A stretch of 64,000 nt of DNA from Pantoea sp. SOD02 (GTDB lineage: Bacteria; Pseudomonadota; Gammaproteobacteria; Enterobacterales; Enterobacteriaceae): positions 3,782,001 through 3,846,000 of the forward strand of contig NZ_CP102604.1 of NCBI RefSeq assembly GCF_024707505.1, read 5' to 3'. Of this stretch, positions 1 to 12,421 are shown in pieces (the first letter of the stretch is position 1; each line of letters begins with the position of its first letter). The translations under genes were made by a program, and so were the position numbers. The notes below the pieces were generated by a model. The model searched no databases. It was given only the letters and a program-made list of their open reading frames with translations, and was not told the DNA's origin.

Positions 1-233
1 TGACCCAAAAGCCACTGCGTGATTCGGTTAAACAGTCACTGAAGAACTATTTTGCTCAACTGAACGGTCAGGATGTGAGTGACCTGTATGAGCTGGTATT
101 GGCAGAAGTCGAGCAGCCTCTGTTGGACATGGTGATGCAGTACACCCGTGGCAACCAGACCCGTGCAGCTCTGATGATGGGTATCAACCGCGGTACCCTG
201 CGTAAGAAGCTGAAAAAATACGGCATGAACTAA
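1..233 (+). CDS. fis: Fis nucleoid-associated regulator (3' part)
   Basis: Fis bends DNA, activates rRNA promoters and shapes the nucleoid. The window starts inside the gene; the reading frame opens at base 3 and gives 76 residues ending at a TAA. They correspond to residues 23-98 of the 98-residue E. coli protein and are nearly identical to it. The C-terminal helix-turn-helix is intact ([20 protein letters not shown]). The start codon and any dusB-fis promoter lie outside the window. Identity is certain; only the N-terminal 22 residues are missing because of the window edge. Confidence 0.98.
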   Translation, partial: TQKPLRDSVKQSLKNYFAQLNGQDVSDLYELVLAEVEQPLLDMVMQYTRGNQTRAALMMGINRGTLRKKLKKYGMN

Positions 234-251
234 TCTGTTCGTTGCTGCGAT

Positions 252-279
252 AACGCCAGCCTTGCGGCTGGCGTTTTTG
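252..279 (+). terminator. fis intrinsic terminator
   Basis: A perfect 10-bp stem (AACGCCAGCC with GGCTGGCGTT) closes over a TTGC loop and runs into five T residues, 18 bases after the fis stop codon. Confidence 0.92.
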
Positions 280-544
280 TTTCTGCATCACGAGTAATTT
301 CCTGACGTTAGCAACGCATGAAACAATTGGCGCGATAATGGTAACGATAGTTGCAATTGCCGCAGTGATATCCTGCCCCTCTTAGCAACGCCTTTTCCTC
401 CATTTTACTTCGCACTTATTTATCCTTTCATCACGCTTCAGCCCGCTCTCTCTGTGATCATCAACCGCTTCGGCCGTAAGCGTGAAAACTCATACATCCA
501 CTCCTGAGCGTTAGCTCACACTGCTTCCATATAGTGAAACTTTT

Positions 545-591
545 TGCACTATTTGTGATCGTGTCGTCTCGTCATGCTGCCTTTTGGTGCG
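545..591 (+). promoter_or_regulatory. possible pair of NtrC binding sites
   Basis: Compared with the 17-bp NtrC site (TGCACCA, three bases, TGGTGCA), 575-591 reads TGCTGCC-TTT-TGGTGCG and matches 10 of 14 dyad positions. The sequence at 545-551, TGCACTA, is a good left half with a poor right half. Their centres are 30 bp apart, about 110 and 140 bp upstream of the predicted sigma-54 start. That is the arrangement of the strong NtrC enhancer of glnA. This is inference from motif match and geometry. Confidence 0.45.
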
Positions 592-657
592 CCATATTAG
601 CCAGAATCTTCTGAGTGCTTCAGTTTATTAAAAGATCTTTCCAGAGAATTCAGGATT

Positions 658-683
658 CTGCAAACCTGGCATCAGGTTTGCAG
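658..683 (+). promoter_or_regulatory. sigma-54 (-24/-12) promoter of aapJQMP inside a palindrome
   Basis: TGGCAT at 667-672 and TTGCA at 678-682 fit the sigma-54 consensus TGGCAC-N5-TTGCW, with GG (668-669) and GC (680-681) exactly ten bases apart. Transcription would start near 693, leaving a leader of about 85 bases. The element lies inside a perfect inverted repeat whose 11-bp arms are CTGCAAACCTG (658-668) and CAGGTTTGCAG (673-683). In E. coli the homologous yhdWXYZ operon belongs to the nitrogen (Ntr) regulon, which supports the call. Confidence 0.7.
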
Positions 684-712
684 AGTTGTGGATGGCTAAC
701 CACCACAGACAG

Positions 713-736
713 AAAAAAGCGCACATTAAAGTGCGC
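713..736 (-). terminator. minus-strand terminator-like hairpin upstream of aapJ
   Basis: Read on the minus strand, GCGCAC and GTGCGC pair across a six-base loop and are followed by six T residues (713-718). No minus-strand gene feeds into it. It may stop antisense RNA arising in aapJ before it reaches fis, or it may act as a leader hairpin on the plus strand. Confidence 0.5.
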
Positions 737-777
737 GCAAACATAACAACACACGATATCGCCACACAGGATGCTTT

Positions 778-1803
778 ATGAAAAAGATGATGCTTTCCAC
801 TCTGGTTGCTGCAGCCTCGCTGTTAGCCGTTGCTCAACAAGCGCACGCTGGCACCACGCTGGATGCCATTAAGAAGAAAGGTTTTGTACAGTGCGGCATC
901 AGTGACGGCCTGCCAGGCTTCTCTTATGCTGACTCTAACGGCAAATTCACCGGTATTGACGTGGATGTGTGCCGCGCGGCCGCTGCAGCGGTATTTGGCG
1001 ACGCAACCAAAGTGAAATACACCCCGTTGACCGCGAAAGAGCGCTTCACCGCGCTGCAGTCTGGCGAAGTGGACATCTTGTCTCGTAACACCACATGGAC
1101 CTCATCGCGCGATGGCGGCATGGGCTTCCTGTTTGCAGGCGTGAACTATTACGACGGTATCGGCTTCCTGACTCACCAGAAAGCCGGTTTGAAAAGTGCT
1201 AAAGAGCTGGATGGTGCCACCGTGTGTATTCAGGCCGGTACAGATACCGAGCTGAACGTGGCTGACTACTTCAAAACCCACAAAATGCAGTACACGCCAG
1301 TGACCTTTGACCGCTCTGACGAATCCGCCAAAGCGCTCGACAGCGGCCGTTGCGACACCCTCGCTTCTGACCAATCTCAGCTGTATGCGCTGCGCATTAA
1401 ACTTGGTAAGCCAGACGAGTTCATCGTACTGCCAGAAGTGATCTCCAAAGAGCCGCTGGGTCCGGTTGTGCGTCGCGGTGATGACGATTGGTTCACCATC
1501 GTTAAATGGTCGCTGTATGCCATGCTGAACGCGGAAGAGATGGGTATCAGCTCTAAAAATGTCGATGACATGGTAGCTAAGCCAACTACGCCGGATATGG
1601 CACATCTGCTGGGCGCGGAAGGTGACTTCGGTAAAGACCTGAAGCTCGATAACAAGTGGGCTTACAACATCATCAAACAAGTGGGTAACTATCAGGAAGT
1701 GTTCGACCGTAACGTCGGTAAAGACAGCGCACTGAAAATTAAGCGCGGCCAGAATGCGCTGTGGAATGCGGGCGGCATCCAGTACGCTCCGCCAGTTCGT
1801 TAA
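778..1803 (+). CDS. aapJ: General L-amino acid ABC transporter, periplasmic binding protein AapJ
   Basis: This is the solute-binding subunit of a polar amino-acid importer (SBP_bac_3 family; E. coli YhdW). The 341 residues begin with a typical signal peptide: two lysines, a hydrophobic core and an AHA-G cleavage site near residue 24. The mature protein starts TTLDAIKKKGFVQCGISDGLPGFSY, characteristic of the AapJ/BztA group. An AGGA motif lies about six bases before the ATG. It is first in aapJQMP, followed after 66 bases by the first permease; the gap holds a strong hairpin (1820-1842) that may protect the aapJ message. Regulation is probably by nitrogen limitation through the upstream sigma-54 element. 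Confidence 0.95.
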   Translation: MKKMMLSTLVAAASLLAVAQQAHAGTTLDAIKKKGFVQCGISDGLPGFSYADSNGKFTGIDVDVCRAAAAAVFGDATKVKYTPLTAKERFTALQSGEVDILSRNTTWTSSRDGGMGFLFAGVNYYDGIGFLTHQKAGLKSAKELDGATVCIQAGTDTELNVADYFKTHKMQYTPVTFDRSDESAKALDSGRCDTLASDQSQLYALRIKLGKPDEFIVLPEVISKEPLGPVVRRGDDDWFTIVKWSLYAMLNAEEMGISSKNVDDMVAKPTTPDMAHLLGAEGDFGKDLKLDNKWAYNIIKQVGNYQEVFDRNVGKDSALKIKRGQNALWNAGGIQYAPPVR

Positions 1804-1819
1804 TTCCGTCCTGCCAGTC

Positions 1820-1842
1820 GGGCACCGCATCCTGCGGTGCCC
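1820..1842 (+). other. intercistronic hairpin between aapJ and aapQ
   Basis: GGGCACCGCA and TGCGGTGCCC form a perfect 10-bp stem over a three-base loop, with no T tract. Such stems after binding-protein genes usually block 3' exonucleases and let the binding protein be made in excess of the membrane subunits. The function is inferred from position. Confidence 0.7.
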
Positions 1843-1869
1843 ACGCGTAATCTTCACTGAGGTTTTAAC

Positions 1870-3048
1870 ATGTCGCAACGCCCAACCGTAAAAAGGGATT
1901 TTTCGTTCGGTAATCCTACGGTTCGCGCCTGGCTTTACCAGATCGTCGCGATTGTTGCCGTGCTTGCTGTGGTGGGATATTTAATCCACAACACCGTAAT
2001 CAACCTGGCCAATCGTGGCATCACTTCCGGATTCGGGTTTCTGGATCGCAGTGCCGGCTTCGGCATTGTCCAGCACCTGATCGATTACACCGAAGGCGAC
2101 ACCTACGCGCGCGTGTTTATGGTGGGGTTGACCAATACCCTGCTGGTTTCCGCGCTCTGTATTGTATTCGCTTCGATCCTTGGCTTTGCCGTTGGTCTGG
2201 CTCGCTTGTCTGAGAACTGGCTGCTGCGCAAGCTTTCAACCATTTATATCGAGACCTTCCGTAATATCCCGCCGTTGCTGCAGATCTTTTTCTGGTACTT
2301 TGCGGTACTGCGTAACCTGCCCGGCCCGCGTCAGGCACTCAACGCTTTTGATTTGGCATTCGTCAGCAATCGCGGTTTGTATATCCCGTGGCCCGAGTAC
2401 GCGCCTGGCACCTGGCCATTCCTGATCGCGCTGGCGTTAGCGGTGCTGGGTTGCGTGGCGCTGTTCCGCTACAACCGCAAGCATCAGTTAAAAACTGGCC
2501 AACTGCGCCGCACCTGGCCAGCTGCGGTTGGCCTGCTGGTGTTACTGCCGCTGATTGCTCATACCTTGTTTGGCGTTGCCATGCATTGGGATGTGCCGGA
2601 ACTGCGTGGATTTAACTTCCGTGGCGGTTTCGTGATGATCCCTGAGCTCGCCGCGTTGACTCTCGCGCTGTCGGTTTATACCTCGTCGTTCATCGCCGAA
2701 GTGATTCGCTCCGGTATTCAGTCGGTACCGCATGGTCAAAATGAAGCCGCACGTTCGCTCGGCTTACCTAATCCAGTGACCATGCGTCAGGTGATTATCC
2801 CGCAGGCCATGCGTGTGATTATCCCGCCACTGACCAGCCAGTATCTGAATATCGTGAAAAACTCATCGCTGGCGGCCGCTATCGGCTATCCAGACATGGT
2901 TTCGCTGTTTGCCGGTACCGTGCTGAACCAAACCGGTCAGGCGATTGAAACAATCGCGATTACCATGGCGGTTTACCTGATTATCAGCCTGATCATTTCA
3001 CTGCTGATGAACCTCTACAATCGCAAAATTGCGCTGGTTGAGCGTTAA
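1870..3048 (+). CDS. aapQ: General L-amino acid ABC transporter permease AapQ
   Basis: One of two inner-membrane permease subunits (E. coli YhdX). The 392-residue protein has a first membrane segment near residues 20-40, a long stretch between segments, and the ATPase-coupling EAA loop at about residue 292 (EAARSLGLPNPVTMRQVIIP). Its C-terminal half has repeated hydrophobic helices of the HisMQ type. A GAGG motif precedes the ATG. It follows aapJ and leads aapM by 15 bases. AapQ/AapM are larger than most amino-acid permeases because of an extra central region, which is seen here. Confidence 0.95.
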   Translation: MSQRPTVKRDFSFGNPTVRAWLYQIVAIVAVLAVVGYLIHNTVINLANRGITSGFGFLDRSAGFGIVQHLIDYTEGDTYARVFMVGLTNTLLVSALCIVFASILGFAVGLARLSENWLLRKLSTIYIETFRNIPPLLQIFFWYFAVLRNLPGPRQALNAFDLAFVSNRGLYIPWPEYAPGTWPFLIALALAVLGCVALFRYNRKHQLKTGQLRRTWPAAVGLLVLLPLIAHTLFGVAMHWDVPELRGFNFRGGFVMIPELAALTLALSVYTSSFIAEVIRSGIQSVPHGQNEAARSLGLPNPVTMRQVIIPQAMRVIIPPLTSQYLNIVKNSSLAAAIGYPDMVSLFAGTVLNQTGQAIETIAITMAVYLIISLIISLLMNLYNRKIALVER

Positions 3049-3063
3049 GAGAACGGGATCATT

Positions 3064-4164
3064 ATGTCTGTTACTACACATGAAACACCGCCGATTCCGA
3101 CCAATCCACTCAGTAAGGCTTGGCTATGGGCACGCAAAAATCTGTTCTCCAGCTGGCTGAATACGCTGCTGACGTTGTTCAGCATCTGGCTTATCTGGAA
3201 TGTGATTCCTCCAGCACTGAACTGGCTGGTATTTCAGGCTAACTGGATTGGTGAGACCCGTGCAGATTGCACCAAAGAAGGCGCATGTTGGGTGTTTATC
3301 CATGCACGCTTTGGCCAGTTTATGTATGGGCTCTATCCGCATGAGCTACGCTGGCGCATCAATCTGTCGCTGGTCATCGGCTTACTGTCGATCATTCCGA
3401 TGTTCATCAAATCGATGCCGCGTCGCGGTCGCTATATCGCCTGCTGGGCGGTGGTCTATCCGATTGTGGTTTGGTTCCTGATGTATGGCGGCTATTTCGG
3501 TTTAGAGCGCGTAGAGACTCGCCAGTGGGGCGGCCTGACATTGACGCTGATTATCGCGTCAGTGGGGATTGCCGGCGCGCTGCCGTTGGGGATTTTACTG
3601 GCGCTGGGCCGCCGCTCAGAAATGCCGGTGGTGCGTACACTTTCGATCATCTTCATTGAGTTCTGGCGTGGTGTACCGCTGATCACCGTGCTGTTTATGT
3701 CATCGGTGATGCTGCCGCTGTTTATGGCGGAAGGCACCACCATCGACAAACTGGTGCGTGCACTGGTTGGCGTGATCTTGTTCCAGTCTGCGTATGTTGC
3801 GGAAGTGGTGCGCGGCGGTTTGCAGGCGCTACCGAAAGGCCAATATGAAGCTGCGGAATCGCTGTCGCTGGGCTACTGGAAAACCCAGATGCTGGTGATT
3901 TTACCGCAGGCGCTCAAGATGACCATTCCCGGCCTGGTGAACACCATCATTGCCCTGTTTAAAGATACCAGCCTGGTGATCATCATCGGCCTATTCGATC
4001 TCTTCAGTAGCGTGCAGCAAGCCACCGTCGACCCAACCTGGTTGGGCATGTCGACAGAAGGCTATGTGTTTGCTGCCATGGTTTACTGGATTTTCTGTTT
4101 TAGCATGTCGCGCTATAGCCAGTATCTGGAGAAGCGTTTTCACACCGGGCGTGCATCGCACTGA
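3064..4164 (+). CDS. aapM: General L-amino acid ABC transporter permease AapM
   Basis: Second inner-membrane subunit, paralogous to AapQ (E. coli YhdY), 366 residues. It has several hydrophobic segments and an EAA loop near residue 262 ([20 protein letters not shown]) that docks on the ATPase. An extracytoplasmic part after the first membrane segment carries two cysteines (DCTKEGACW). It lies 15 bases after aapQ and 8 bases before aapP, so the three are clearly co-translated. The AapQ-AapM heterodimer forms the pore. Confidence 0.95.
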   Translation: MSVTTHETPPIPTNPLSKAWLWARKNLFSSWLNTLLTLFSIWLIWNVIPPALNWLVFQANWIGETRADCTKEGACWVFIHARFGQFMYGLYPHELRWRINLSLVIGLLSIIPMFIKSMPRRGRYIACWAVVYPIVVWFLMYGGYFGLERVETRQWGGLTLTLIIASVGIAGALPLGILLALGRRSEMPVVRTLSIIFIEFWRGVPLITVLFMSSVMLPLFMAEGTTIDKLVRALVGVILFQSAYVAEVVRGGLQALPKGQYEAAESLSLGYWKTQMLVILPQALKMTIPGLVNTIIALFKDTSLVIIIGLFDLFSSVQQATVDPTWLGMSTEGYVFAAMVYWIFCFSMSRYSQYLEKRFHTGRASH

Positions 4165-4172
4165 GGTTTAAC

Positions 4173-4934
4173 ATGACACAAACTATGACTAATGCGGCTG
4201 ATGCCATGATGATTACACTCGAAAACGTTAACAAATGGTACGGTCAGTTCCATGTACTGAAAGACATCAATTTAAAAGTAAAACCACGTGAACGTATCGT
4301 ATTATGCGGACCTTCTGGCTCGGGTAAATCGACGACAATTCGTTGCATCAACCACCTCGAAGAACATCAGCAAGGACGCATCGTGGTGGATGGCATTCAT
4401 CTCAATCACGATGTGCGCAATATTGAACGTGTTCGTACTGAAGTAGGAATGGTTTTCCAACATTTCAATCTTTTCCCGCATCTTACCGTTCTGCAAAACT
4501 GTACGCTGGCGCCGATTTGGGTACGCAAAATGCCGAAGAAAGAAGCGGAAGAGTTGGCCATGCATTACCTCCAGCGTGTGCGCATTGCCGAGCATGCGCA
4601 TAAGTTTCCTGGCCAGCTTTCCGGCGGCCAACAGCAACGTGTTGCGATCGCCCGCTCACTCTGTATGAAGCCGAAAATTATGCTGTTTGATGAGCCAACT
4701 TCAGCGCTCGATCCTGAGATGGTGAAAGAAGTGCTCGATACGATGATTGGCCTGGCAGAAGATGGCATGACCATGCTGTGTGTTACCCATGAGATGGGAT
4801 TTGCGCGTACCGTGGCGGACCGCGTGATCTTTATGGATCGCGGTGAAATTGTTGAAGAAGCTCCACCTCAGGAGTTCTTCGCTAACCCGAAATCAGAACG
4901 TACGCGTGCATTTCTGTCGCAAGTAATTCATTAA
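4173..4934 (+). CDS. aapP: General L-amino acid ABC transporter ATPase AapP
   Basis: ATP-hydrolysing subunit (E. coli YhdZ), 253 residues. Walker [10 protein letters not shown] is at residues 46-54, the signature LSGGQ at 149-153, Walker B IMLFDE at about 169-174, and the switch histidine in CVTHEMG at about 209. The chosen ATG has GAGG overlapping the aapM stop codon; about ten N-terminal residues precede the conserved fold, and an internal ATG (MMITLENV) is a weaker alternative. It is the last gene of aapJQMP and is followed by an intrinsic terminator. Confidence 0.95.
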   Translation: MTQTMTNAADAMMITLENVNKWYGQFHVLKDINLKVKPRERIVLCGPSGSGKSTTIRCINHLEEHQQGRIVVDGIHLNHDVRNIERVRTEVGMVFQHFNLFPHLTVLQNCTLAPIWVRKMPKKEAEELAMHYLQRVRIAEHAHKFPGQLSGGQQQRVAIARSLCMKPKIMLFDEPTSALDPEMVKEVLDTMIGLAEDGMTMLCVTHEMGFARTVADRVIFMDRGEIVEEAPPQEFFANPKSERTRAFLSQVIH

Positions 4935-4959
4935 TATCCAGATAGTGAGATTGAAAATC

Positions 4960-4987
4960 GCCTCTGCCTCAAAGCAGGGGCTTTTTT
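4960..4987 (+). terminator. aapJQMP intrinsic terminator
   Basis: GCCTCTGC and GCAGGGGC pair over a CTCAAA loop, then six T residues, 25 bases after the aapP stop. Confidence 0.88.
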
Positions 4988-5043
4988 ATAACTGCAATTT
5001 TAATGGGGTGCTTTTGGGTGGCATTGAAGGTTTTGATGCATAC

Positions 5044-5073
5044 AAAAAAGCCCTGAACTTTCGTTCAGGGCTT
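5044..5073 (-). terminator. rRNA operon terminator
   Basis: On the minus strand a 10-bp stem (AAGCCCTGAA with TTCAGGGCTT) is followed by a run of T residues, ten bases beyond the last 5S gene. Confidence 0.92.
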
Positions 5074-5082
5074 CTGTGTTTG

Positions 5083-5202
5083 ATGCCTGGCAGTTCCCTA
5101 CTCTCGCATGGGGAGACCCCACACTACCATCGGCGCTACGGCGTTTCACTTCTGAGTTCGGCATGGGGTCAGGTGGGACCACCGCGCTAAAGCCGCCAGG
5201 CA
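5083..5202 (-). rRNA. rrfF: 5S ribosomal RNA (distal copy)
   Basis: This 120-base 5S rRNA closely matches E. coli 5S, starting TGCCTGGCGGC and ending CTGCCAGGCAT. It is the last gene of the rRNA operon, after tRNA-Thr, and is identical to the copy at 5326-5445. The two lie in a 131-base perfect direct repeat. The rrfF name follows the E. coli rrnD layout. Confidence 0.97.
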
Positions 5203-5236
5203 AATTCTGTAATTTACCGAACTCACGCTTTAAAAC

Positions 5237-5312
5237 TGGTGCTGATACCCAGAGTCGAACTGGGGACCTCACCCTTACCAAGGGTGCGCTCTACCAACTG
5301 AGCCATATCAGC
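5237..5312 (-). tRNA. thrV: tRNA-Thr (GGT)
   Basis: This 76-base tRNA starts GCTGATATGGCTCAG, has GGT as anticodon in the CTTGGTAA loop, a GTTCGAC T-loop and an encoded CCA end. It sits between two 5S genes, as thrV does in E. coli rrnD. Confidence 0.97.
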
Positions 5313-5325
5313 ACACTTTAATTTG

Positions 5326-5445
5326 ATGCCTGGCAGTTCCCTACTCTCGCATGGGGAGACCCCACACTACCATCGGCGCTACGGCGTTTCACTTCTGAGT
5401 TCGGCATGGGGTCAGGTGGGACCACCGCGCTAAAGCCGCCAGGCA
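5326..5445 (-). rRNA. rrfD: 5S ribosomal RNA (proximal copy)
   Basis: This 120-base 5S rRNA lies directly downstream of 23S on the minus strand and is identical in sequence to the distal copy at 5083-5202. It pairs its own ends (TGCCTGGCGGC with GCCAGGCA) as normal helix I. Confidence 0.97.
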
Positions 5446-5549
5446 AATTCTGCTGCAAAAACGAATAACATTCGCTTCCGCTAAATCTTTAATCCGTAAA
5501 ACAAGCTGAAAATATCCGGTCTCTCAGACCAAAACGCCTCTGGCGTTGT

Positions 5550-8457
<2,908 letters not shown>

Positions 8458-8659
8458 TCACAACCCACAGGCGTTTTGCAACGCTGCAGACTGCAAGCAT
8501 TTGAGAGACTCGAACATGTTGTTATTCATTTCTTATTACGGAGAAATGAACCAACACGTCGTTTCAATTTTCAGCTTGTTCCGGATTGTTAAAGAGCAAT
8601 AACTTCGCAATGTACCCGAGGATACATTCTGAAGTTAGTTATCAACGTGGGGTCGTTGA
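8458..8659 (-). other. tRNA-Ala to 23S spacer with boxA
   Basis: This spacer of about 200 bases carries a boxA antitermination element at 8586-8597 (GCTCTTTAACAA on the minus strand). NusB/S10 bind there in the nascent RNA before 23S is made. The remainder is expected to pair with sequence beyond 23S to form the RNase III processing stalk. Confidence 0.8.
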
Positions 8660-8735
8660 TGGTGGAGCTAAGCGGGATCGAACCGCTGACCTCCTGCGTG
8701 CAAGGCAGGCGCTCTCCCAGCTGAGCTATAGCCCC
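8660..8735 (-). tRNA. alaU: tRNA-Ala (TGC)
   Basis: This 76-base tRNA starts GGGGCTATAGCTCAG, has TGC anticodon in the CTTGCACG loop and an encoded CCA. It lies in the 16S-23S spacer, downstream of tRNA-Ile. Confidence 0.97.
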
Positions 8736-8766
8736 ATAGAGTTTTGCAAAACGCGTGCTTACCAGG

Positions 8767-8851
8767 AGAATTCTTTCAGGTTCGAGGCGTGTCGATACGA
8801 AGCATACTCAAGTATGCGAGCTATCGGCACAACGTGGAAACTGGAAGAATT

Positions 8852-8852
<1 letters not shown>
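8767..8852 (-). other. long hairpin insert between tRNA-Ile and tRNA-Ala
   Basis: The 116-base gap between the tRNAs contains nested complementary arms: GCATAC/GTATGC (8802-8807, 8812-8817), GTGTCGATA/TATCGGCAC (8789-8797, 8822-8830) and GAATTCTTTCAG/CTGGAAGAATTT (8768-8779, 8841-8852). Mismatches are mostly G-U pairs in one strand's RNA. The outer arm abuts the CCA end of tRNA-Ile. It could guide RNase processing between the tRNAs. Confidence 0.8.
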
Positions 8853-8928
<76 letters not shown>

Positions 8929-9001
8929 GCAGGCGTTTTACGCTCTTCTTTAATTTCATCAGACAATCTGTGTGAGCACTGCGCGGGAAGGTATCTTCAG
9001 G

Positions 9002-10541
<1,540 letters not shown>

Positions 10542-10693
10542 AAGTTTGATTTGCTGAAACACGTTCAGCGATGCTCATCTGTAAAACGTCATAATGAATT
10601 TCATTATGTGTTCACTCGTGAGGCTTTGATATTTTTTACGTCCGGAGACGCTGATATCAATCCTGCGAGTGCCCACACAGATTGTCTGATAAA

Positions 10694-10705
10694 TTGTTAA
10701 AGAGC
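10694..10705 (-). promoter_or_regulatory. rrn leader boxA antiterminator
   Basis: GCTCTTTAACAA on the minus strand is the rRNA boxA, about 150 bases upstream of 16S and downstream of both promoters. It recruits the Nus factors to resist Rho termination. Confidence 0.88.
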
Positions 10706-10745
10706 GTTGCGAACAGCGGCTGAACCGCCTGTCGCGAGGTGGCGT

Positions 10746-10773
10746 ATATTACGCTTTCCTCTTTCGGAGTCAA
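10746..10773 (-). promoter_or_regulatory. rrn P2 promoter
   Basis: On the minus strand -35 TTGACT (10768-10773) and -10 TAATAT (10746-10751) are 16 bp apart. The position, about 110 bases downstream of P1, is typical of P2. Confidence 0.85.
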
Positions 10774-10866
10774 ACACTTTTTTCAGCGTTTTCATCCGGC
10801 GGGATGAATTTTTTCGCTCCCTGCTGAGCCGTCTGCGTTGCCGCTTTGCCGTCTCAGTGGTGGCGC

Positions 10867-10894
10867 ATTATAGGGATCCGAATTTTTTGCACAA
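10867..10894 (-). promoter_or_regulatory. rrn P1 promoter
   Basis: -35 TTGTGC (10889-10894) and -10 TATAAT (10867-10872) are separated by the 16 bp typical of rrn P1. They are followed by the GC-rich discriminator GCGCCACC, which makes it sensitive to ppGpp, and the start falls near 10858. The A-rich minus-strand tract just upstream fits an UP element. Fis sites are expected further upstream but I did not define them. Confidence 0.92.
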
Positions 10895-11032
10895 CCCCTT
10901 TTTTCGATCTTTTTAATCGACTGGCGAGTTTTCACTCTTTTCGCTGCGATCGCGAGCGATCCGCTCAAAAATCATCTTGTTTATCCGCCTATTAAGCCGC
11001 AGGCTTGGGTAAAAACGTAAAAGGAGAAGATC

Positions 11033-11587
11033 ATGTCTACAGCCCTACGACCTTATAAGAACCATTTTCCGCAACAAGGCGATCGCGTGATGATCGACAG
11101 CAGCAGCGTGGTGGTGGGTGAAGTACAACTTGCCGATGACGTAAGCATCTGGCCGCTGGTTGCGATTCGCGGTGACGTCAATAAAGTCGTGATAGGTAAA
11201 AGAAGCAATATTCAGGATGGCAGCGTACTGCATGTCACTCACAAGTCCACCAGCAACCCAGAAGGTTATCCGCTGATTGTCGGCGAAGATGTCACAGTAG
11301 GGCATAAGGCGATGCTGCACGGCTGTACTATCGGCAATCGCGTATTGGTTGGTATGGGATCCATTCTACTGGACGGCGTGATCGTTGAAGATGATGTGAT
11401 GATTGGCGCTGGCAGTTTGGTGCCGCCGGGTAAACGGCTGGAAAGTGGCTACCTGTATTTAGGCAGCCCGGTTAAACAAGTGCGCCCGCTCAGTGAAGCG
11501 GAGATTGCCGGGCTGCTTTATTCGTCCAACAACTATGTGGGTTGGAAGAATGAATATCTCGATCAGGAAAGCCAAACTCATCCCTGA
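11033..11587 (+). CDS. yrdA: gamma-carbonic anhydrase-like hexapeptide protein YrdA
   Basis: A trimeric left-handed beta-helix protein of the gamma-carbonic anhydrase family, 184 residues as in E. coli. Hexapeptide-type repeats run through the sequence (IGKRSNIQDGSVLHV, VGHKAMLHGCTIGNRVLVGMGSILLDGV). Histidines that would bind metal at subunit interfaces are present at HVTHKS and VGHKAMLHG. The ATG has a strong AGGAG site nine bases upstream. It is transcribed away from the rRNA operon and convergent with aroE, only nine bases away. Enzymatic activity of this subgroup is unproven. Confidence 0.95.
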   Translation: MSTALRPYKNHFPQQGDRVMIDSSSVVVGEVQLADDVSIWPLVAIRGDVNKVVIGKRSNIQDGSVLHVTHKSTSNPEGYPLIVGEDVTVGHKAMLHGCTIGNRVLVGMGSILLDGVIVEDDVMIGAGSLVPPGKRLESGYLYLGSPVKQVRPLSEAEIAGLLYSSNNYVGWKNEYLDQESQTHP

Positions 11588-11596
11588 TCGCCAACC

Positions 11597-12418
11597 TTAT
11601 ACCTGCTGCATCGATTGCTTCAGTTTGGCAATCACTGGCGTGATCTCTGGCATCACGCCATGCCATAAATGGAAAGCGTGAGCGGCTTGCCCCACTAACA
11701 TGCCAACACCGTCCGCAAGATGTTGCGCGCCCTGCTGCTGACACCACACTAAGAATGGTGTCAAACCTTGTTGATAAAACATGTCGTAGCACCGCGTTTG
11801 CGCCTGAATTAGCGATGTGCCCAACGCCGGAACTTTGCCATCAACACCGCTTGAGGTGGCATTAATGATCAGATCAAATTGCTGATCTGCTAATTGCTCA
11901 AAGCTGGCCGCTTTAATATCTCCGCTATGCTGGAAAATCTCTGCCAGCTGCTCGGCGCGTTCCACGGTGCGATTCACCACCACCAGCGAACATCCGAATG
12001 AAAGCAGAGGCAGGATCACGCCACGCGCAGCACCACCGGCGCCCACCAGCAGAATTTGATCGCCGGGATGGATCATCTGCAATCGTTCCAGATCGCTGAG
12101 CAAACCGATGCCATCCGTGTTATCGCCGAAGATCTTGCCCTGCGCATCTTTCTTTAAGGTGTTAACCGCACCAGATAATGCTGCGCGCTCGCTGAGCTCA
12201 TCAGCAAATTCCCACGCCTGCTGTTTAAAAGGCAGTGTGACATTGGCACCTTTACCGCCTTGCGCAAAGAAATCCGCGATCGACTGTGGAAATCCCTCAA
12301 GTGGCGCGCACTCCTTGCCATATTGATGCTCAATGCCAGTTTGCTCAGCGAACAGGCGGTGAATGAAAGGAGATTTACTATGCGCAATGGGATGACCAAA
12401 AACGGCAAAATTTTCCAT
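11597..12418 (-). CDS. aroE: Shikimate dehydrogenase (NADP+)
   Basis: Reduces 3-dehydroshikimate to shikimate in the chorismate pathway. The 273 residues have the substrate serines SKSPFIH near the N terminus, catalytic lysine in NVTLPFKQ, aspartate in NTDGIGL, and the NADP-binding glycine loop VGAGGAARG plus NRT. Its start lies three bases after the tsaC stop, so it closes the dprA-smg-yrdD-tsaC-aroE cluster. In E. coli yrdB overlaps the end of aroE; here there is no yrdB and the stop codon nearly abuts yrdA. Confidence 0.97.
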   Translation of the reverse strand: MENFAVFGHPIAHSKSPFIHRLFAEQTGIEHQYGKECAPLEGFPQSIADFFAQGGKGANVTLPFKQQAWEFADELSERAALSGAVNTLKKDAQGKIFGDNTDGIGLLSDLERLQMIHPGDQILLVGAGGAARGVILPLLSFGCSLVVVNRTVERAEQLAEIFQHSGDIKAASFEQLADQQFDLIINATSSGVDGKVPALGTSLIQAQTRCYDMFYQQGLTPFLVWCQQQGAQHLADGVGMLVGQAAHAFHLWHGVMPEITPVIAKLKQSMQQV

Positions 12419-12421
12419 GAA

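Larger units (their letters stand above)
281..777 (+). other. fis-aapJ intergenic region, no gene
   Basis: This stretch of nearly 500 bases has no credible coding sequence on either strand. It holds two NtrC-like half-site clusters (545-561 and 575-591), a sigma-54-type promoter inside a perfect palindrome (658-683) and an inverted repeat with a T tract on the minus strand (713-736). In E. coli the yhdJ/acrSEF/yhdV genes separate fis from the aap genes; here nothing does. Nothing else recognisable was seen between 281 and 540. Confidence 0.7.

Noticed and set aside
1102..1878. 258-codon minus-strand frame over aapJ
   Set aside because: Antisense shadow of aapJ without a ribosome site or homology I can recognise.
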